Shown here piece after piece: positions 24,740 through 33,118 of a stretch of 47,202 nucleotides of DNA. The notes below the pieces were generated by a model. It had not been told where the DNA came from. It searched no databases and saw only the letters and a list, made by a program, of their open reading frames with translations. Source of the DNA: Aquiflexum sp041751335. GTDB taxonomy: Bacteria; Bacteroidota; Bacteroidia; Cytophagales; Cyclobacteriaceae. Every line of letters begins with the position of its first letter. The first letter of the stretch is position 1. Position numbers and translations under genes: made by a program. The stretch covers positions 1-47,202 of the forward strand of contig NZ_JBGSXS010000011.1 of NCBI RefSeq assembly GCF_041751335.1, read 5' to 3'.

Positions 24740-24938
24740 GATGTCGGATGACCGATGTTGAAAAAAGACGGGAGACGGGAGACAGAAGACACGAGAAAAG
24801 GGATTTCTGCACTTCAAGTCTTCAACCTCGAGAATGTGAGTGAAGAAGATACTCAGATGGGCGAAGATCCGTCATTCTGAATGAAGCTTTTTGAAAGTCT
24901 TAAATTTAGAATAAGCTTCCAGCGAAATTAAGAATCTC
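24740..24938. repeat. Composite intergenic repeat patch
   Basis: The gap after the Wzi-like gene begins with GATGTCGGATGACCGATG (24740-24757), a 17/18 match to 14363-14380. GAGACGGGAGACAGAAGACA-like short repeats follow (about 24765-24795). CCGTCATTCTGA (24869-24880) and AAGAATCTC (24930-24938) are the ends of an inverted relative of the element at 11775-11807. The last of these overlaps the 3' end of the truncated serine hydrolase gene. Confidence 0.6.
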
Positions 24939-25539
24939 TTTTGGGATGTTTGAAGGTTTTCATTCGGCTTATTTGGAAACCATAAATGTCTTCCAGAATC
25001 CAGGTCAGCAGTACATAGTTTGAATTGCTGTAATCCGCTTTACTGTCTGGTTCAAAATCGCTTCCCCCATGAATGATAATGCTGTAAAGGCTTTTTCTTG
25101 ATTTTGGTGCCGTGTGCCAAGTCAAATAATCAGGGTCAGAAGTAAAACTGTGAACTCCACTTCTGTGATTCATCAATTGACTGATACTGATGATTTCAGA
25201 ATTCTCGATCTCAGGATAAAACGCATCAATTTTTTGATCCAGTTTAATTTTCTCCTCTTCTATTGCCTTTAAAATAAGAGCGGATGTAAACATTTTTGAA
25301 ATAGAGCCTACCCTAAAACGGCTATCAGTACTTAGAGGGATTTGTTGATCGACCTCTGCAAAACCAAAAGCCTTTTGATAAATAATTTCACCTTCATTGG
25401 CCATGGTAATACTTCCCATTAGTTTATTATTGGCAGCCAAAGTTTCAAAGTAATTGTCCAATTTTTCATGGTCAAACTCTTGTGCTGAAACAGACCCCGT
25501 AATGAAACTGATAAATATGATTGATAAGATCTTTCTCAT
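24928..25539 (-). pseudogene. Serine hydrolase (class C beta-lactamase family), C-terminally truncated
   Basis: A 203-residue frame with a signal peptide (MRKILSIIFISFITGSVSAQ) and the N-terminal half of the beta-lactamase class C/esterase family: S79-x-x-K82 (RVGSISKMF) and Y170-S-N172 (KADYSNSNYVLL). Family members usually run to 350 residues or more and carry a third motif (HxG/KTG) that is missing here. The sequence follows the family as far as LTWILEDIYG (about 187) and then continues with unrelated ISRMKTFKHPKRDS into an intergenic repeat (24869-24938). I read this as a gene cut off by repeat-associated rearrangement. It may still be expressed but is unlikely to be active. Confidence 0.75.
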
Positions 25540-25620
25540 TTTTTGGAGGTTATTCTGACATTAAAACTAACAGGAATTATAAATGACAAGTGAGTTACGT
25601 TTGATTTTATAATTTTTGAG

Positions 25621-25770
25621 TATTAGCCATATTCTTTTTGGATAAAGCCCAATTAAGAATTGAATTTATTTTAGAATGGGCTAAAGCCGCATTAAAATTG
25701 ATGGATTGTTCGTATTAATCGTACTTTTTCATTTTGGGAAGGGGCTAAAAAACTGCCAGGTTTTAGCCAT
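25621..25770. repeat. Cluster of GGGCTAAAGCC-type elements
   Basis: The 385-base gap 25540-25924 has no gene. It holds AAAGCCCAATTAAGAATT, then ATGGGCTAAAGCCGCATT, then GGGGCTAAAAA and TTTTAGCCATT, which are mutually complementary fragments of GGGCTAAAGCC-like units. Similar elements are common between genes in Bacteroidota. The rest of the gap up to the hairpin at 25880 shows nothing I can name. Confidence 0.45.
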
Positions 25771-25879
25771 TATACTTTGAATCTGTTGCAAGTTCACCTC
25801 TTAATCCTTACAGGTTTCTTCCTTCAATAATTAATTTGACAAAGTAGGGAATATTTAAATTACCAATATATAATTTTCT

Positions 25880-25918
25880 ACGGAGTGGTATTTCAAGAAA
25901 CTTGAAATACCACTCCGT
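25880..25918 (-). terminator. Perfect 18-bp hairpin after the outer-membrane receptor gene
   Basis: Arms 25880-25897 and 25901-25918 (beginning ACGGAGTGG) are exact reverse complements around an AAA loop. It starts seven bases after the receptor gene's stop on the minus strand. No strong U-tract follows, so it may be a weak terminator or an mRNA-stabilising hairpin. Confidence 0.6.
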
Positions 25919-25924
25919 GAAAAA

Positions 25925-28375
25925 TTAATCTAATCTGTTTCTTTCTTCTGTACTGCCACTTCTGTTTGAAACCCTGAAGCTTTCTCCTTGGGCAAATTTA
26001 TACCTGAGTGTGAATCTTACTCCTTGGGTATTTCTATATTGCTCGAATTTGGTGTCGATATTATCAAATTGAACCGCAGCCCTTATAAATTGACTTCTAA
26101 ATAAATCCGTACCATTAAGGGTTAAGGTCATTTTATCCTTCATGATGGATTTGGTAAGGCCTGCATCCATCCATGCAAAGCCTTTGATAGTAGCCTGTCC
26201 ATACTGTGAGGGACCAATATACATCCCCATTACTTCAGCCTTGAATCCTGCGGGTAAATTGATGGTATGTTGCGATCTCAAGGTCAAAGAAGTCTGAGAC
26301 ACATCGAGCAGCGCATCTCCAATCATAGATTTCCACCTGGAATTGTTCACTTGAATCATGTTACTGGTATTCCACCATGGCCTGATTTCTACCGGGATCA
26401 TCGTCCTGAAATTCCAGTTTTGGGATTTGTCAAGATTGGCTGTGTAAGTAGTTGTGGTTCTGGATTCTTCATCCTGTGTGAAAATCTGCTGAAATACATC
26501 ATTGGTCAAGGAATAACCCAAAGTAAACTGGTAAGCACCTTTGATGACATGGTTCATCTCCAAGTTATGTGCATACTGTGGTCTCAAATTAGGGTTTCCT
26601 TGTTCGGTGGTAAGCGGATCAATATAATACACAAAAGGGTTCAAAAGTCTGTAGTTTGGCCTGGCTATCCTTCTGTTGGCATTGTAGATGATCTGATAGT
26701 CTTTTGTCACTTGCTGCTGTACAAAAAAACTTGGGAAAAGATCTATATAGTTTTGCTTGTCCACCCTACCCAAGGTGATGGAAGTACCCGTAATGTCTGA
26801 ATATTCTGTTCTTAAACCGGCCTGAAAGCTTACTTTTTCTGAAAATTTGCTTTTGTAGGATGCATAAGCTGCCAGTACATTTTCTTCATAGATGAAATGG
26901 TTGCTGTTGGGATCTGGCGAAAAAGGTTCTTCTTCTACCGCCTTGCTGAGATCAAGTACGTTGTCAGATTTTACCCAACTTCCCTTCACTCCGGTCTCCA
27001 AGACCCTTCCTTTGCCAAAGGGCTTTGTGAAATCAGCTTTAGCTGTCAAAATGCTATAATCCATTTCATTCAAGGTCAGGATATAATCTCTGTTGGATTG
27101 CTGCTCCAATTCATTGATCCAATTGTTGTTGGTCAAAAGCGCATTACTATTAGACCTCATTTTGGTATAATCCACATCTGTGGTGATTTTGGTACCTGTG
27201 GAATCCAGAATACCTACATAGTGGAAATTACCAAAAACCCTATCACTTTTTGAGTCAGAATCATTCAAGGATCTGATAAAGAAGAGGTCATCTGTTCCGG
27301 GGTTGTTGATCTCTGTCAATGAATTGCCTACGTCCGCCCCATTCCTTTGGGAAGCTTGAATACTGACACCCACGCTATGGTTGGAATTGATCTCATAATC
27401 CGACCCACCAGTAAAAAACAGGTTTCTGCTTTTCATGGTGATTCTGCTATTCTGGTCAAAATTTGATAATCCCTGATCCAACTGGAAATTCCGATTGATA
27501 TTCAGGTCATTGTGGAAGTTGAATTCACTGTAATTCAGGTTTGCCATGTTGGTCCATTTCCCCTTTTTAACATTAAGGCTTAAACCTGTATTGGGTGCAA
27601 ATAGGCCATTGTAAAGACCTCCAAGCTGAACGTTTCCAAACATCCCATCAATATTGTTTTTCTTAAGCCTGATATTGATGACCCCTGCTGTACCTTCTGC
27701 ATCGAAACGTGAAGTAGGATTGTTGATGATCTCAATGCTTTTGATGTTTTCTGCGGGCATTGCCCTAAGGAAACTGGCGAGATCATTGGCACTCATGTAG
27801 GTCTGACGGTCATTGATCATAACTGTGACTCCAGATCTTCCGTTCAGGTTAATATTGTCATTTTCATCGACATACACTCCGGGGGACCTTGAGATCACAT
27901 CCAATGCGGTATTTCCTTCAGCCATGACCGTACCTTCCACGTTGATGGTTGTTTTATCCGCTTCCACGATTATCTCAGGCCTGGTGGACCTGACAGTCAC
28001 CTCCTTCAAATTTCCGACTTCTTCTTTGATGGAAAGTGCACCAAAGTCTTTTGAGAATCCAGGTTGGATATCGAATGCTTCCGATTTAAAAGTTTCAAAA
28101 CCAATGGATGAAATCACCAATTGCACCTTCCCTGATCGGGATGATTCAATGAGGAACATACCATTTTCATCGGTTACAGAACCTGTCAGCAATATTCCAT
28201 TGCCAGCTTCTATCAATGCAACATTAACAAAGGGAAGGATTTCTCCTTTTTGGTCTTTAACCTGTCCCTTGATGTGGGCCACTTCTTTGGCGGCAAGATT
28301 GCTCATTCCTAAAAAAAACAGGAACAGGGCAGCAAAAATCTGGGTTGAAATTTTCATAGTTGGTTTAGTTTTCAT
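25925..28375 (-). CDS. TonB-dependent receptor, outer-membrane beta-barrel family
   Basis: An 816-residue outer-membrane receptor. Signal peptide (second ATG at 28357 is an equally good start), then a CarboxypepD_reg-like domain (about 32-115, HIKGQVKDQKGEILPFVNVA), a plug domain (about 125-235, NTALDVISRSPGVYVDENDN, VTVMINDRQTYM, IKSIEIINNPTSRFDAEGTA) and a C-terminal barrel (about 240-805). The residues after the plug (GVINIRLKKN) match the outer-membrane beta-barrel family. Such receptors import iron complexes, glycans or other nutrients with energy from TonB. No SusD partner, sigma/anti-sigma pair or transporter is adjacent, so the substrate is unknown. Confidence 0.9.
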   Translation of the reverse strand: MKTKPTMKISTQIFAALFLFFLGMSNLAAKEVAHIKGQVKDQKGEILPFVNVALIEAGNGILLTGSVTDENGMFLIESSRSGKVQLVISSIGFETFKSEAFDIQPGFSKDFGALSIKEEVGNLKEVTVRSTRPEIIVEADKTTINVEGTVMAEGNTALDVISRSPGVYVDENDNINLNGRSGVTVMINDRQTYMSANDLASFLRAMPAENIKSIEIINNPTSRFDAEGTAGVINIRLKKNNIDGMFGNVQLGGLYNGLFAPNTGLSLNVKKGKWTNMANLNYSEFNFHNDLNINRNFQLDQGLSNFDQNSRITMKSRNLFFTGGSDYEINSNHSVGVSIQASQRNGADVGNSLTEINNPGTDDLFFIRSLNDSDSKSDRVFGNFHYVGILDSTGTKITTDVDYTKMRSNSNALLTNNNWINELEQQSNRDYILTLNEMDYSILTAKADFTKPFGKGRVLETGVKGSWVKSDNVLDLSKAVEEEPFSPDPNSNHFIYEENVLAAYASYKSKFSEKVSFQAGLRTEYSDITGTSITLGRVDKQNYIDLFPSFFVQQQVTKDYQIIYNANRRIARPNYRLLNPFVYYIDPLTTEQGNPNLRPQYAHNLEMNHVIKGAYQFTLGYSLTNDVFQQIFTQDEESRTTTTYTANLDKSQNWNFRTMIPVEIRPWWNTSNMIQVNNSRWKSMIGDALLDVSQTSLTLRSQHTINLPAGFKAEVMGMYIGPSQYGQATIKGFAWMDAGLTKSIMKDKMTLTLNGTDLFRSQFIRAAVQFDNIDTKFEQYRNTQGVRFTLRYKFAQGESFRVSNRSGSTEERNRLD

Positions 28376-28515
28376 TGTACTGTACCACCTCTATTGAAAA
28401 TAAAATGCCAAGACCTATATTTATTTACAATTAATTGAAATACAATCGGTTATGAATTATGAATATAAATCGACTGTTTCAATATCGAACATAAATACCG
28501 TTCGGTTGGGATACA

Positions 28516-28550
28516 AAAAAGCCTTGAAAGTTCTAATTTCAAGGCTTTTT
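28516..28550 (-). terminator. Intrinsic terminator of the superoxide dismutase gene
   Basis: AAAAAGCCTTGAAA (28516-28529) and its exact reverse complement (28537-28550) enclose a seven-base loop. On the minus strand the stem ends in six T. It lies 23 bases after the sod stop and precedes the receptor gene. Confidence 0.9.
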
Positions 28551-28573
28551 CTATTCAATAAATTTTTAGATGC

Positions 28574-29176
28574 TTATTTGGCAGCCGAAAATCTTTTTGC
28601 CACTTCGTCCCAATTAACTACATTCCAAAAAGCTGAAACATAATCAGGTCTTCTGTTCTGATAATTTAAGTAGTATGCATGTTCCCAAACGTCCAAACCC
28701 AATATTGGTGTTCCTTTAACCTCTGCAACATCCATTAAAGGATTGTCTTGGTTAGGAGTAGAACTGACTACCAATTCACCGTTAACAACAGATAACCATG
28801 CCCATCCGGAACCGAATCTTGTTGCAGCAGCTTTTCCAAATTCCTCTTTGAGTGCATCCAAAGAACCGAACTTTGCATTAATGGCTGCAGCCAATTCACC
28901 ACTTGGACTTCCACCACCTTTAGGGGAAAGTACAGTCCAAAATAAGCTGTGGTTGTAGTGACCACCACCATTGTTTCTTACAGCTGCATTTGACCCGACT
29001 GATTTCATCAACTCTTCCAAGGTTTTGCCTTCCATTTCTGTCCCTGCTACCGCATTGTTCAGATTGGTCACATAGCCATTGTGGTGTTTGCCATGATGGA
29101 TTTCCATCGTTTTTGCATCAATATGCGGCTCTAGCGCATTAAAATCATAAGGTAATTTAGGAAGTTCAAAAGCCAT
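28574..29176 (-). CDS. sodA: Superoxide dismutase, Mn type
   Basis: A 200-residue Fe/Mn superoxide dismutase from the ATG at 29176 (MAFELPKLPYDFNALEPHID); an upstream in-frame ATG nine codons earlier is less likely. It converts superoxide to oxygen and hydrogen peroxide in the cytosol. Metal ligands are visible: H27 in EIHHGKHH, H76 in GGGHYNHSLFW, D162 and H166 in DVWEHAYYLNY. GGGHxNH and the Gln in STPNQDNPLM are typical of Mn-type or cambialistic enzymes. The terminator at 28516-28550 closes the unit. Confidence 0.95.
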   Translation of the reverse strand: MAFELPKLPYDFNALEPHIDAKTMEIHHGKHHNGYVTNLNNAVAGTEMEGKTLEELMKSVGSNAAVRNNGGGHYNHSLFWTVLSPKGGGSPSGELAAAINAKFGSLDALKEEFGKAAATRFGSGWAWLSVVNGELVVSSTPNQDNPLMDVAEVKGTPILGLDVWEHAYYLNYQNRRPDYVSAFWNVVNWDEVAKRFSAAK

Positions 29177-29280
29177 TTTTTCTAAAGGTTTATGGTTAAA
29201 CATTAAATAATTTCTTTGTGATTGTCACGATTAAGCAACCATCAAAAGGGAAAAATGGTTCTGAAATCCTCAAAAAGGAT

Positions 29281-29724
29281 TCAGTTTCTTAGTTTTTTAA
29301 AAAAATCATCCAAAAGTTGTTTGGATTCTTCTGCCATTAGACCTGATTGGACTTTGGTTTTGGGATGTAGCAGGTTTTCACTAAGCCTTGAAAATCCTCT
29401 TTTTGGATCATTGGCCGCAAAATGAATTTCTCCCAATTGGGCCCAGAAGCTTGCACCCGCACACATGGCACAAGGTTCGAGGGTGACATACATTTTGCAT
29501 TCATTGAGATATTTTGCTCCTAAGGCATTTTCAGCAGAGGTGATTGCCAAAATTTCCGCATGTGCAGTCACATCAGTCAGTTTTTCTGTTTGGTTGTAGG
29601 CACGGGCTATGATTTTGTTCCGGCAAACGATAATGGCCCCGACTGGAATTTCGTCTTCTTCAAAGGCTATCTTGGCCATTTTCATGGCCTCATTCATAAA
29701 GTATCTGTCCGAATATAATTCCAT
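29281..29724 (-). CDS. tadA: tRNA-specific adenosine deaminase
   Basis: A 147-residue cytidine-deaminase-fold enzyme. The zinc site is H55-A-E57 (TAHAEILAI) and C85-x-x-C88 (LEPCAMCAGA); the glutamate shuttles protons. Together with PVGAIIV and RAYNQTEKLTD this is the TadA pattern, which makes inosine at the wobble position of tRNA-Arg(ACG). Length is normal for TadA. It lies upstream of sod on the same strand with about 100 bases between. Confidence 0.92.
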   Translation of the reverse strand: MELYSDRYFMNEAMKMAKIAFEEDEIPVGAIIVCRNKIIARAYNQTEKLTDVTAHAEILAITSAENALGAKYLNECKMYVTLEPCAMCAGASFWAQLGEIHFAANDPKRGFSRLSENLLHPKTKVQSGLMAEESKQLLDDFFKKLRN

Positions 29725-29748
29725 GTCGCAAAGTAAGTCTCTAAAAAT

Positions 29749-29785
29749 AAAAAGGTGTAGTCTTTTTCCAAAACTACACCTTTTT
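29749..29785 (-). terminator. Intrinsic terminator of the PiT-like transporter gene
   Basis: AAAAAGGTGTAGT (29749-29761) and ACTACACCTTTTT (29773-29785) are exact reverse complements. On the minus strand the stem ends in TTTTT followed by ATTTTT. It lies 12 bases after the transporter stop. Confidence 0.9.
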
Positions 29786-29797
29786 GAAATTTATATT

Positions 29798-30931
29798 TTA
29801 CCACCTAAACAGGTCAAAGACTTCTTTCCTTACACCATCATTGATGATCAAAGCCAAAATAAGTGATACCAAAAGGCCGATGGTCGCTTTTAAAAGATCC
29901 TTTCTAGCAAGGTAAAATGCATGGAACAGACGTGCTTTTCTTTTTTCAAATTTTTTGGATTTTGCCAATGCAATTGCCAATTCCCTTCCTCCCAATAATC
30001 CGATGAACACCCAAGTGGTACTCATTGGTACATTGTTCAGCATTTTGAAATAGAACAAAATGATTGCATAAACAAAATCCACCAAGGTAGCAGCCCTGAC
30101 GTCAGTAACACGTGTTTTTTCATTGACAATAGACTGTATCCTGTCACCTTTCACATAAAACAAAAAGCCTAGGCCTAAGAATACAAATCCAGTGTAACCT
30201 AAAAACTCCCAAACATTCAGTTGTCTTGGAAGGAAAACAGCAATGTTAGCTGCATCTTGCATAATCCATACAGCCCACAGGGTACCGGAGGTTATCCATT
30301 GTAAAATATACCAATATGGTTTTGCTTGTCCTTTGAGATAAGTTTCCACAAACTTCTCTAAGATATACCAAACAATAATTGCAATAACAAATGCAAGGAG
30401 GTAGCCTAAAAATGATTTTTGCATCACATCCAGAATGGTTCCTGCCTTGTAGGTAAATACATTCAATAAAAGAAAAGTCGTAGAAACCGGCATTCTCATC
30501 CTTGTCATTACTAAGAGAACAATAGGCGCCGCAAGTTGCAAGAAAACAAAATTTTCGGGAGCTCGGTCCAATCCAGGAACCTGAAGTCTCTGATAGGTGA
30601 CATCCCCGTCAAAAACAAACCAACTGTATGTTACCGTCCCAACAAATATCAATCCCATGAATAACCAAAGCCAGTACCATTTTCTGGTCTGATTGGAGGC
30701 AATGAAAGTGCCTATGGTTTGAATACTGTCATTGGCTATGGCAGAATATGCAGCAAGGAAAAAACCAAACCACATGGCCAAGTAAGTGTAAGGCGTTATG
30801 ATTCCGGCAATTGAAATCAAAATACAGACAACCAACAAAAAAGATTTTTCTTTCTTTGTGAAATCAAAAAGTGAATAAGCCGCTTTGGAAAGTGCGTCCT
30901 GATTGATGTTTTGGTCTTTAAGTTTGGCCAT
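29798..30931 (-). CDS. PiT-family (PHO4-like) inorganic phosphate transporter homologue
   Basis: A 377-residue membrane protein with about nine to ten hydrophobic segments. Both halves carry PiT signature remnants: AAYSAIANDSIQTIGTF (about 61-76, compare GxNDxxxAxG) with MPVSTTFLLL, and later VPMSTTWVFIGLLGGRELA. These motifs form the phosphate and cation site in PiT carriers. The protein is short and divergent, so phosphate as substrate is likely but not certain. It is divergent from an NptA-like Na/Pi cotransporter gene. Confidence 0.75.
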   Translation of the reverse strand: MAKLKDQNINQDALSKAAYSLFDFTKKEKSFLLVVCILISIAGIITPYTYLAMWFGFFLAAYSAIANDSIQTIGTFIASNQTRKWYWLWLFMGLIFVGTVTYSWFVFDGDVTYQRLQVPGLDRAPENFVFLQLAAPIVLLVMTRMRMPVSTTFLLLNVFTYKAGTILDVMQKSFLGYLLAFVIAIIVWYILEKFVETYLKGQAKPYWYILQWITSGTLWAVWIMQDAANIAVFLPRQLNVWEFLGYTGFVFLGLGFLFYVKGDRIQSIVNEKTRVTDVRAATLVDFVYAIILFYFKMLNNVPMSTTWVFIGLLGGRELAIALAKSKKFEKRKARLFHAFYLARKDLLKATIGLLVSLILALIINDGVRKEVFDLFRW

Positions 30932-31206
30932 AAATGGGTGGGTAGAAATTATTCTTATTCCTATGCAAATTTAAAGAAGATTATTTGGCTTATATATTAA
31001 GAAATTGTTAAGCCAGAGATTTTTGATTATTTTTATAAAACAACTGATTTGAAAACAGAAAGTTGATATTAATACAAATTTTATAGCCAAAAAAGAATCC
31101 GGGCAAATATTTAGGTTTTCATTACCGACTATGGTGTACATCGAACTTTATTTTAATATTAACAAAAGTTTCATATCAAAACCCATCTTATTAATTGGGT
31201 TTACAG

Positions 31207-31255
31207 TTACTTTGCATTTGATTTAACAGGAATCTGACCCCTTTCCGCAAGGGGT
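31207..31255 (+). promoter_or_regulatory. Leader hairpin and possible promoter before the Na/Pi cotransporter gene
   Basis: The 334-base divergent region 30932-31265 is AT-rich without a gene. TTACTTTG (31207-31214) is one base from the -7 consensus. Downstream, ACCCCTT (31237-31243) and AAGGGGT (31249-31255) form a compact hairpin followed by TTTTG, only ten bases before the ATG. In the predicted leader this could act as an attenuator or block ribosome loading. Confidence 0.4.
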
Positions 31256-31265
31256 TTTTGTATAA

Positions 31266-32456
31266 ATGACCGAACTGAAAAAATCCCTTTTACAGCCAAA
31301 CAAGGTCTTGACCTTTATTCAGATGCTGCTTGCATTTGTACTGTTTATGTTTTCTATTGATCTGCTGACTATGTCAATGGTCAGGATAAACAATCAATTG
31401 GCGGAGGATTTATTTCAGGCTACCAATAATCCCTTCGTGGGTCTTTTTGTGGGACTCTTGATGACTGCCCTGATTCAAAGCAGTTCCACAGTTACTGCTA
31501 TGATAGTTGCTGTAGTGGCCTCGGGTAACCTAAGTTTAATTCAAGCAGTTCCCTTGGTAATGGGAGCAAATATTGGGACTACCATTACGAGTACTTTGGT
31601 GGCCTTTTCATTTATCATGAAGAAAGGCGAGTTCCGTAAGGCACTTTCGGCTGGAGTATTGCACGATATTTTCAATATCCTCACGGTGATCATTTTATTG
31701 CCTTTGGAAATATATTTTGGTTTTTTAAGTAAATCAGCCCTTTTTCTTACCAGTACTTTTTTCGATCAAAACCAGAATTATGAGGTACAATTTACTTACA
31801 ACATCTTATTTACCAGACCGCTCACCAATTGGATTGTTGATTTTATAAATAGTCCCATTATTAGCTTGGTGATTGCAGTGGTGTTGGTTTTTGTATCCAT
31901 TAAGTACTTATCAGTAACAGTTTTTAAAACTTTTGTTTCCAAAAATTATAATAATCTCAGCAAACATATTTTCAGACGACCCTATGTCGCATTTCTATAT
32001 GGGATGTTTTTTACTGCTGCTGTTCAGTCAAGTACTGTCACCACTTCTCTTATTGTGCCTGCAGTAGCTAATAGGAAAGTATCTTTGGTGAAAGTTTTTC
32101 CCTTCATTATCGGTGCCAATATCGGGACCACCATCACAGCTGCTATTGCAGCCATTTACAAGACAGACGCTGCCATCAGCATCGCGATCGTTCACTTCCT
32201 GTTCAATTTATTTGGGGCATTGATTTTTATGCCCTTTTCAGGAGTTCGAAATATTCCAGTAAAAATTGCTACATTTTTGGGCAAAGAATCTGTCAAATCC
32301 AGGATAGTGGGCTTCGCCTATATAATATTGACTTTTTTCCTCGTTCCTTTTCTGTTAATCTATTTTAACAAAGACGACAGTTTCTCAAATATGGGAAAAG
32401 ACAAAACCCAATCACCTAAGACAGAAATAATTGTCAAAAATCCAGGTGATAATTAA
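31266..32456 (+). CDS. Na/Pi cotransporter family protein (NptA/PF02690-like)
   Basis: A 396-residue membrane protein with two inverted-repeat halves, each with a QSSS/QSST motif and a GANIGTTIT motif: QSSSTVTA (71-78) with GANIGTTIT (100-108), and QSSTVTTS (254-261) with GANIGTTIT (283-291). These are the signature of sodium-phosphate cotransporters. The usual C-terminal PhoU-like domain is absent. It shares the intergenic region with the PiT-like gene, so both may answer to phosphate. Its TAA overlaps the convergent deoC stop (TTAA at 32453-32456). Confidence 0.92.
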   Translation: MTELKKSLLQPNKVLTFIQMLLAFVLFMFSIDLLTMSMVRINNQLAEDLFQATNNPFVGLFVGLLMTALIQSSSTVTAMIVAVVASGNLSLIQAVPLVMGANIGTTITSTLVAFSFIMKKGEFRKALSAGVLHDIFNILTVIILLPLEIYFGFLSKSALFLTSTFFDQNQNYEVQFTYNILFTRPLTNWIVDFINSPIISLVIAVVLVFVSIKYLSVTVFKTFVSKNYNNLSKHIFRRPYVAFLYGMFFTAAVQSSTVTTSLIVPAVANRKVSLVKVFPFIIGANIGTTITAAIAAIYKTDAAISIAIVHFLFNLFGALIFMPFSGVRNIPVKIATFLGKESVKSRIVGFAYIILTFFLVPFLLIYFNKDDSFSNMGKDKTQSPKTEIIVKNPGDN

Positions 32457-33118
32457 AAAATAGCTTTCCTCGCATCATTTACAATCTGAACGCCCGAACT
32501 CGTTCCAAGTCTGTCCGCCCCAGCTTTGATGAGGTTTACTGCCTGATCCAGAGATTTGATTCCTCCGCTTGCCTTGATACCCACATTACTGGGCAGGTGT
32601 TCGCGCATAAGGGCAATATGTTCAACTTTTGCCCCTGCAGGAGCAAATCCAGTAGAGGTCTTCACATAATCAACTCCTGCATCAGCACAGATTTCGCAGG
32701 CTTTGATGATATCTTCATTATTGAGATAAGCCGTCTCAATAATTACTTTAAGGATTTTTTCTTGATCATGGCATAATTGTGACATTTTTGCCAGCTCTAT
32801 CTTTGGCCAGTTCATTCCTGCTTTGAAAGCTGTTATGGACCAAACTACATCTATTTCATCGGCCCCGTTTTTGATCAATTGCTCCGCTTCAAATAGCTTC
32901 ACCTCAGTAAGGTTATAGCCCAAAGGAAATCCTGCCACACTGACCAATTGGATATCTGAATCCCCGATTTCTCTTTTTGCTTTTTTTACCCAAAAGGGAG
33001 GAACACATATTCCTATAAAACCATAAGTCTTGGCATCCTTCACCAGATTTTCGATATCTATATCTATAGTCTCTACCTTAAGGACGGTCTGCTCTATATA
33101 TCTTTCAATATTCTTCAT
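32453..33118 (-). CDS. deoC: Deoxyribose-phosphate aldolase
   Basis: A 221-residue class I aldolase from the ATG at 33118; a longer frame to 33145 is less likely. It cleaves 2-deoxyribose-5-phosphate into acetaldehyde and glyceraldehyde-3-phosphate in nucleoside breakdown. The Schiff-base lysine is in DYVKTSTGF (K153), the second lysine in KASGGIKS (K182), and the aspartate in DEIDVV (D90). The ATG lies 14 bases inside the end of the upstream dehydrogenase gene, so the two are translationally coupled. The stop overlaps the convergent transporter stop. Confidence 0.93.
   Translation of the reverse strand: MKNIERYIEQTVLKVETIDIDIENLVKDAKTYGFIGICVPPFWVKKAKREIGDSDIQLVSVAGFPLGYNLTEVKLFEAEQLIKNGADEIDVVWSITAFKAGMNWPKIELAKMSQLCHDQEKILKVIIETAYLNNEDIIKACEICADAGVDYVKTSTGFAPAGAKVEHIALMREHLPSNVGIKASGGIKSLDQAVNLIKAGADRLGTSSGVQIVNDARKAIF

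Noticed and set aside
33064..33072. CTATAGTC near 33065 as another controller box
   Set aside because: It lies inside deoC, lacks the full palindrome and has no regulator nearby; expected by chance.
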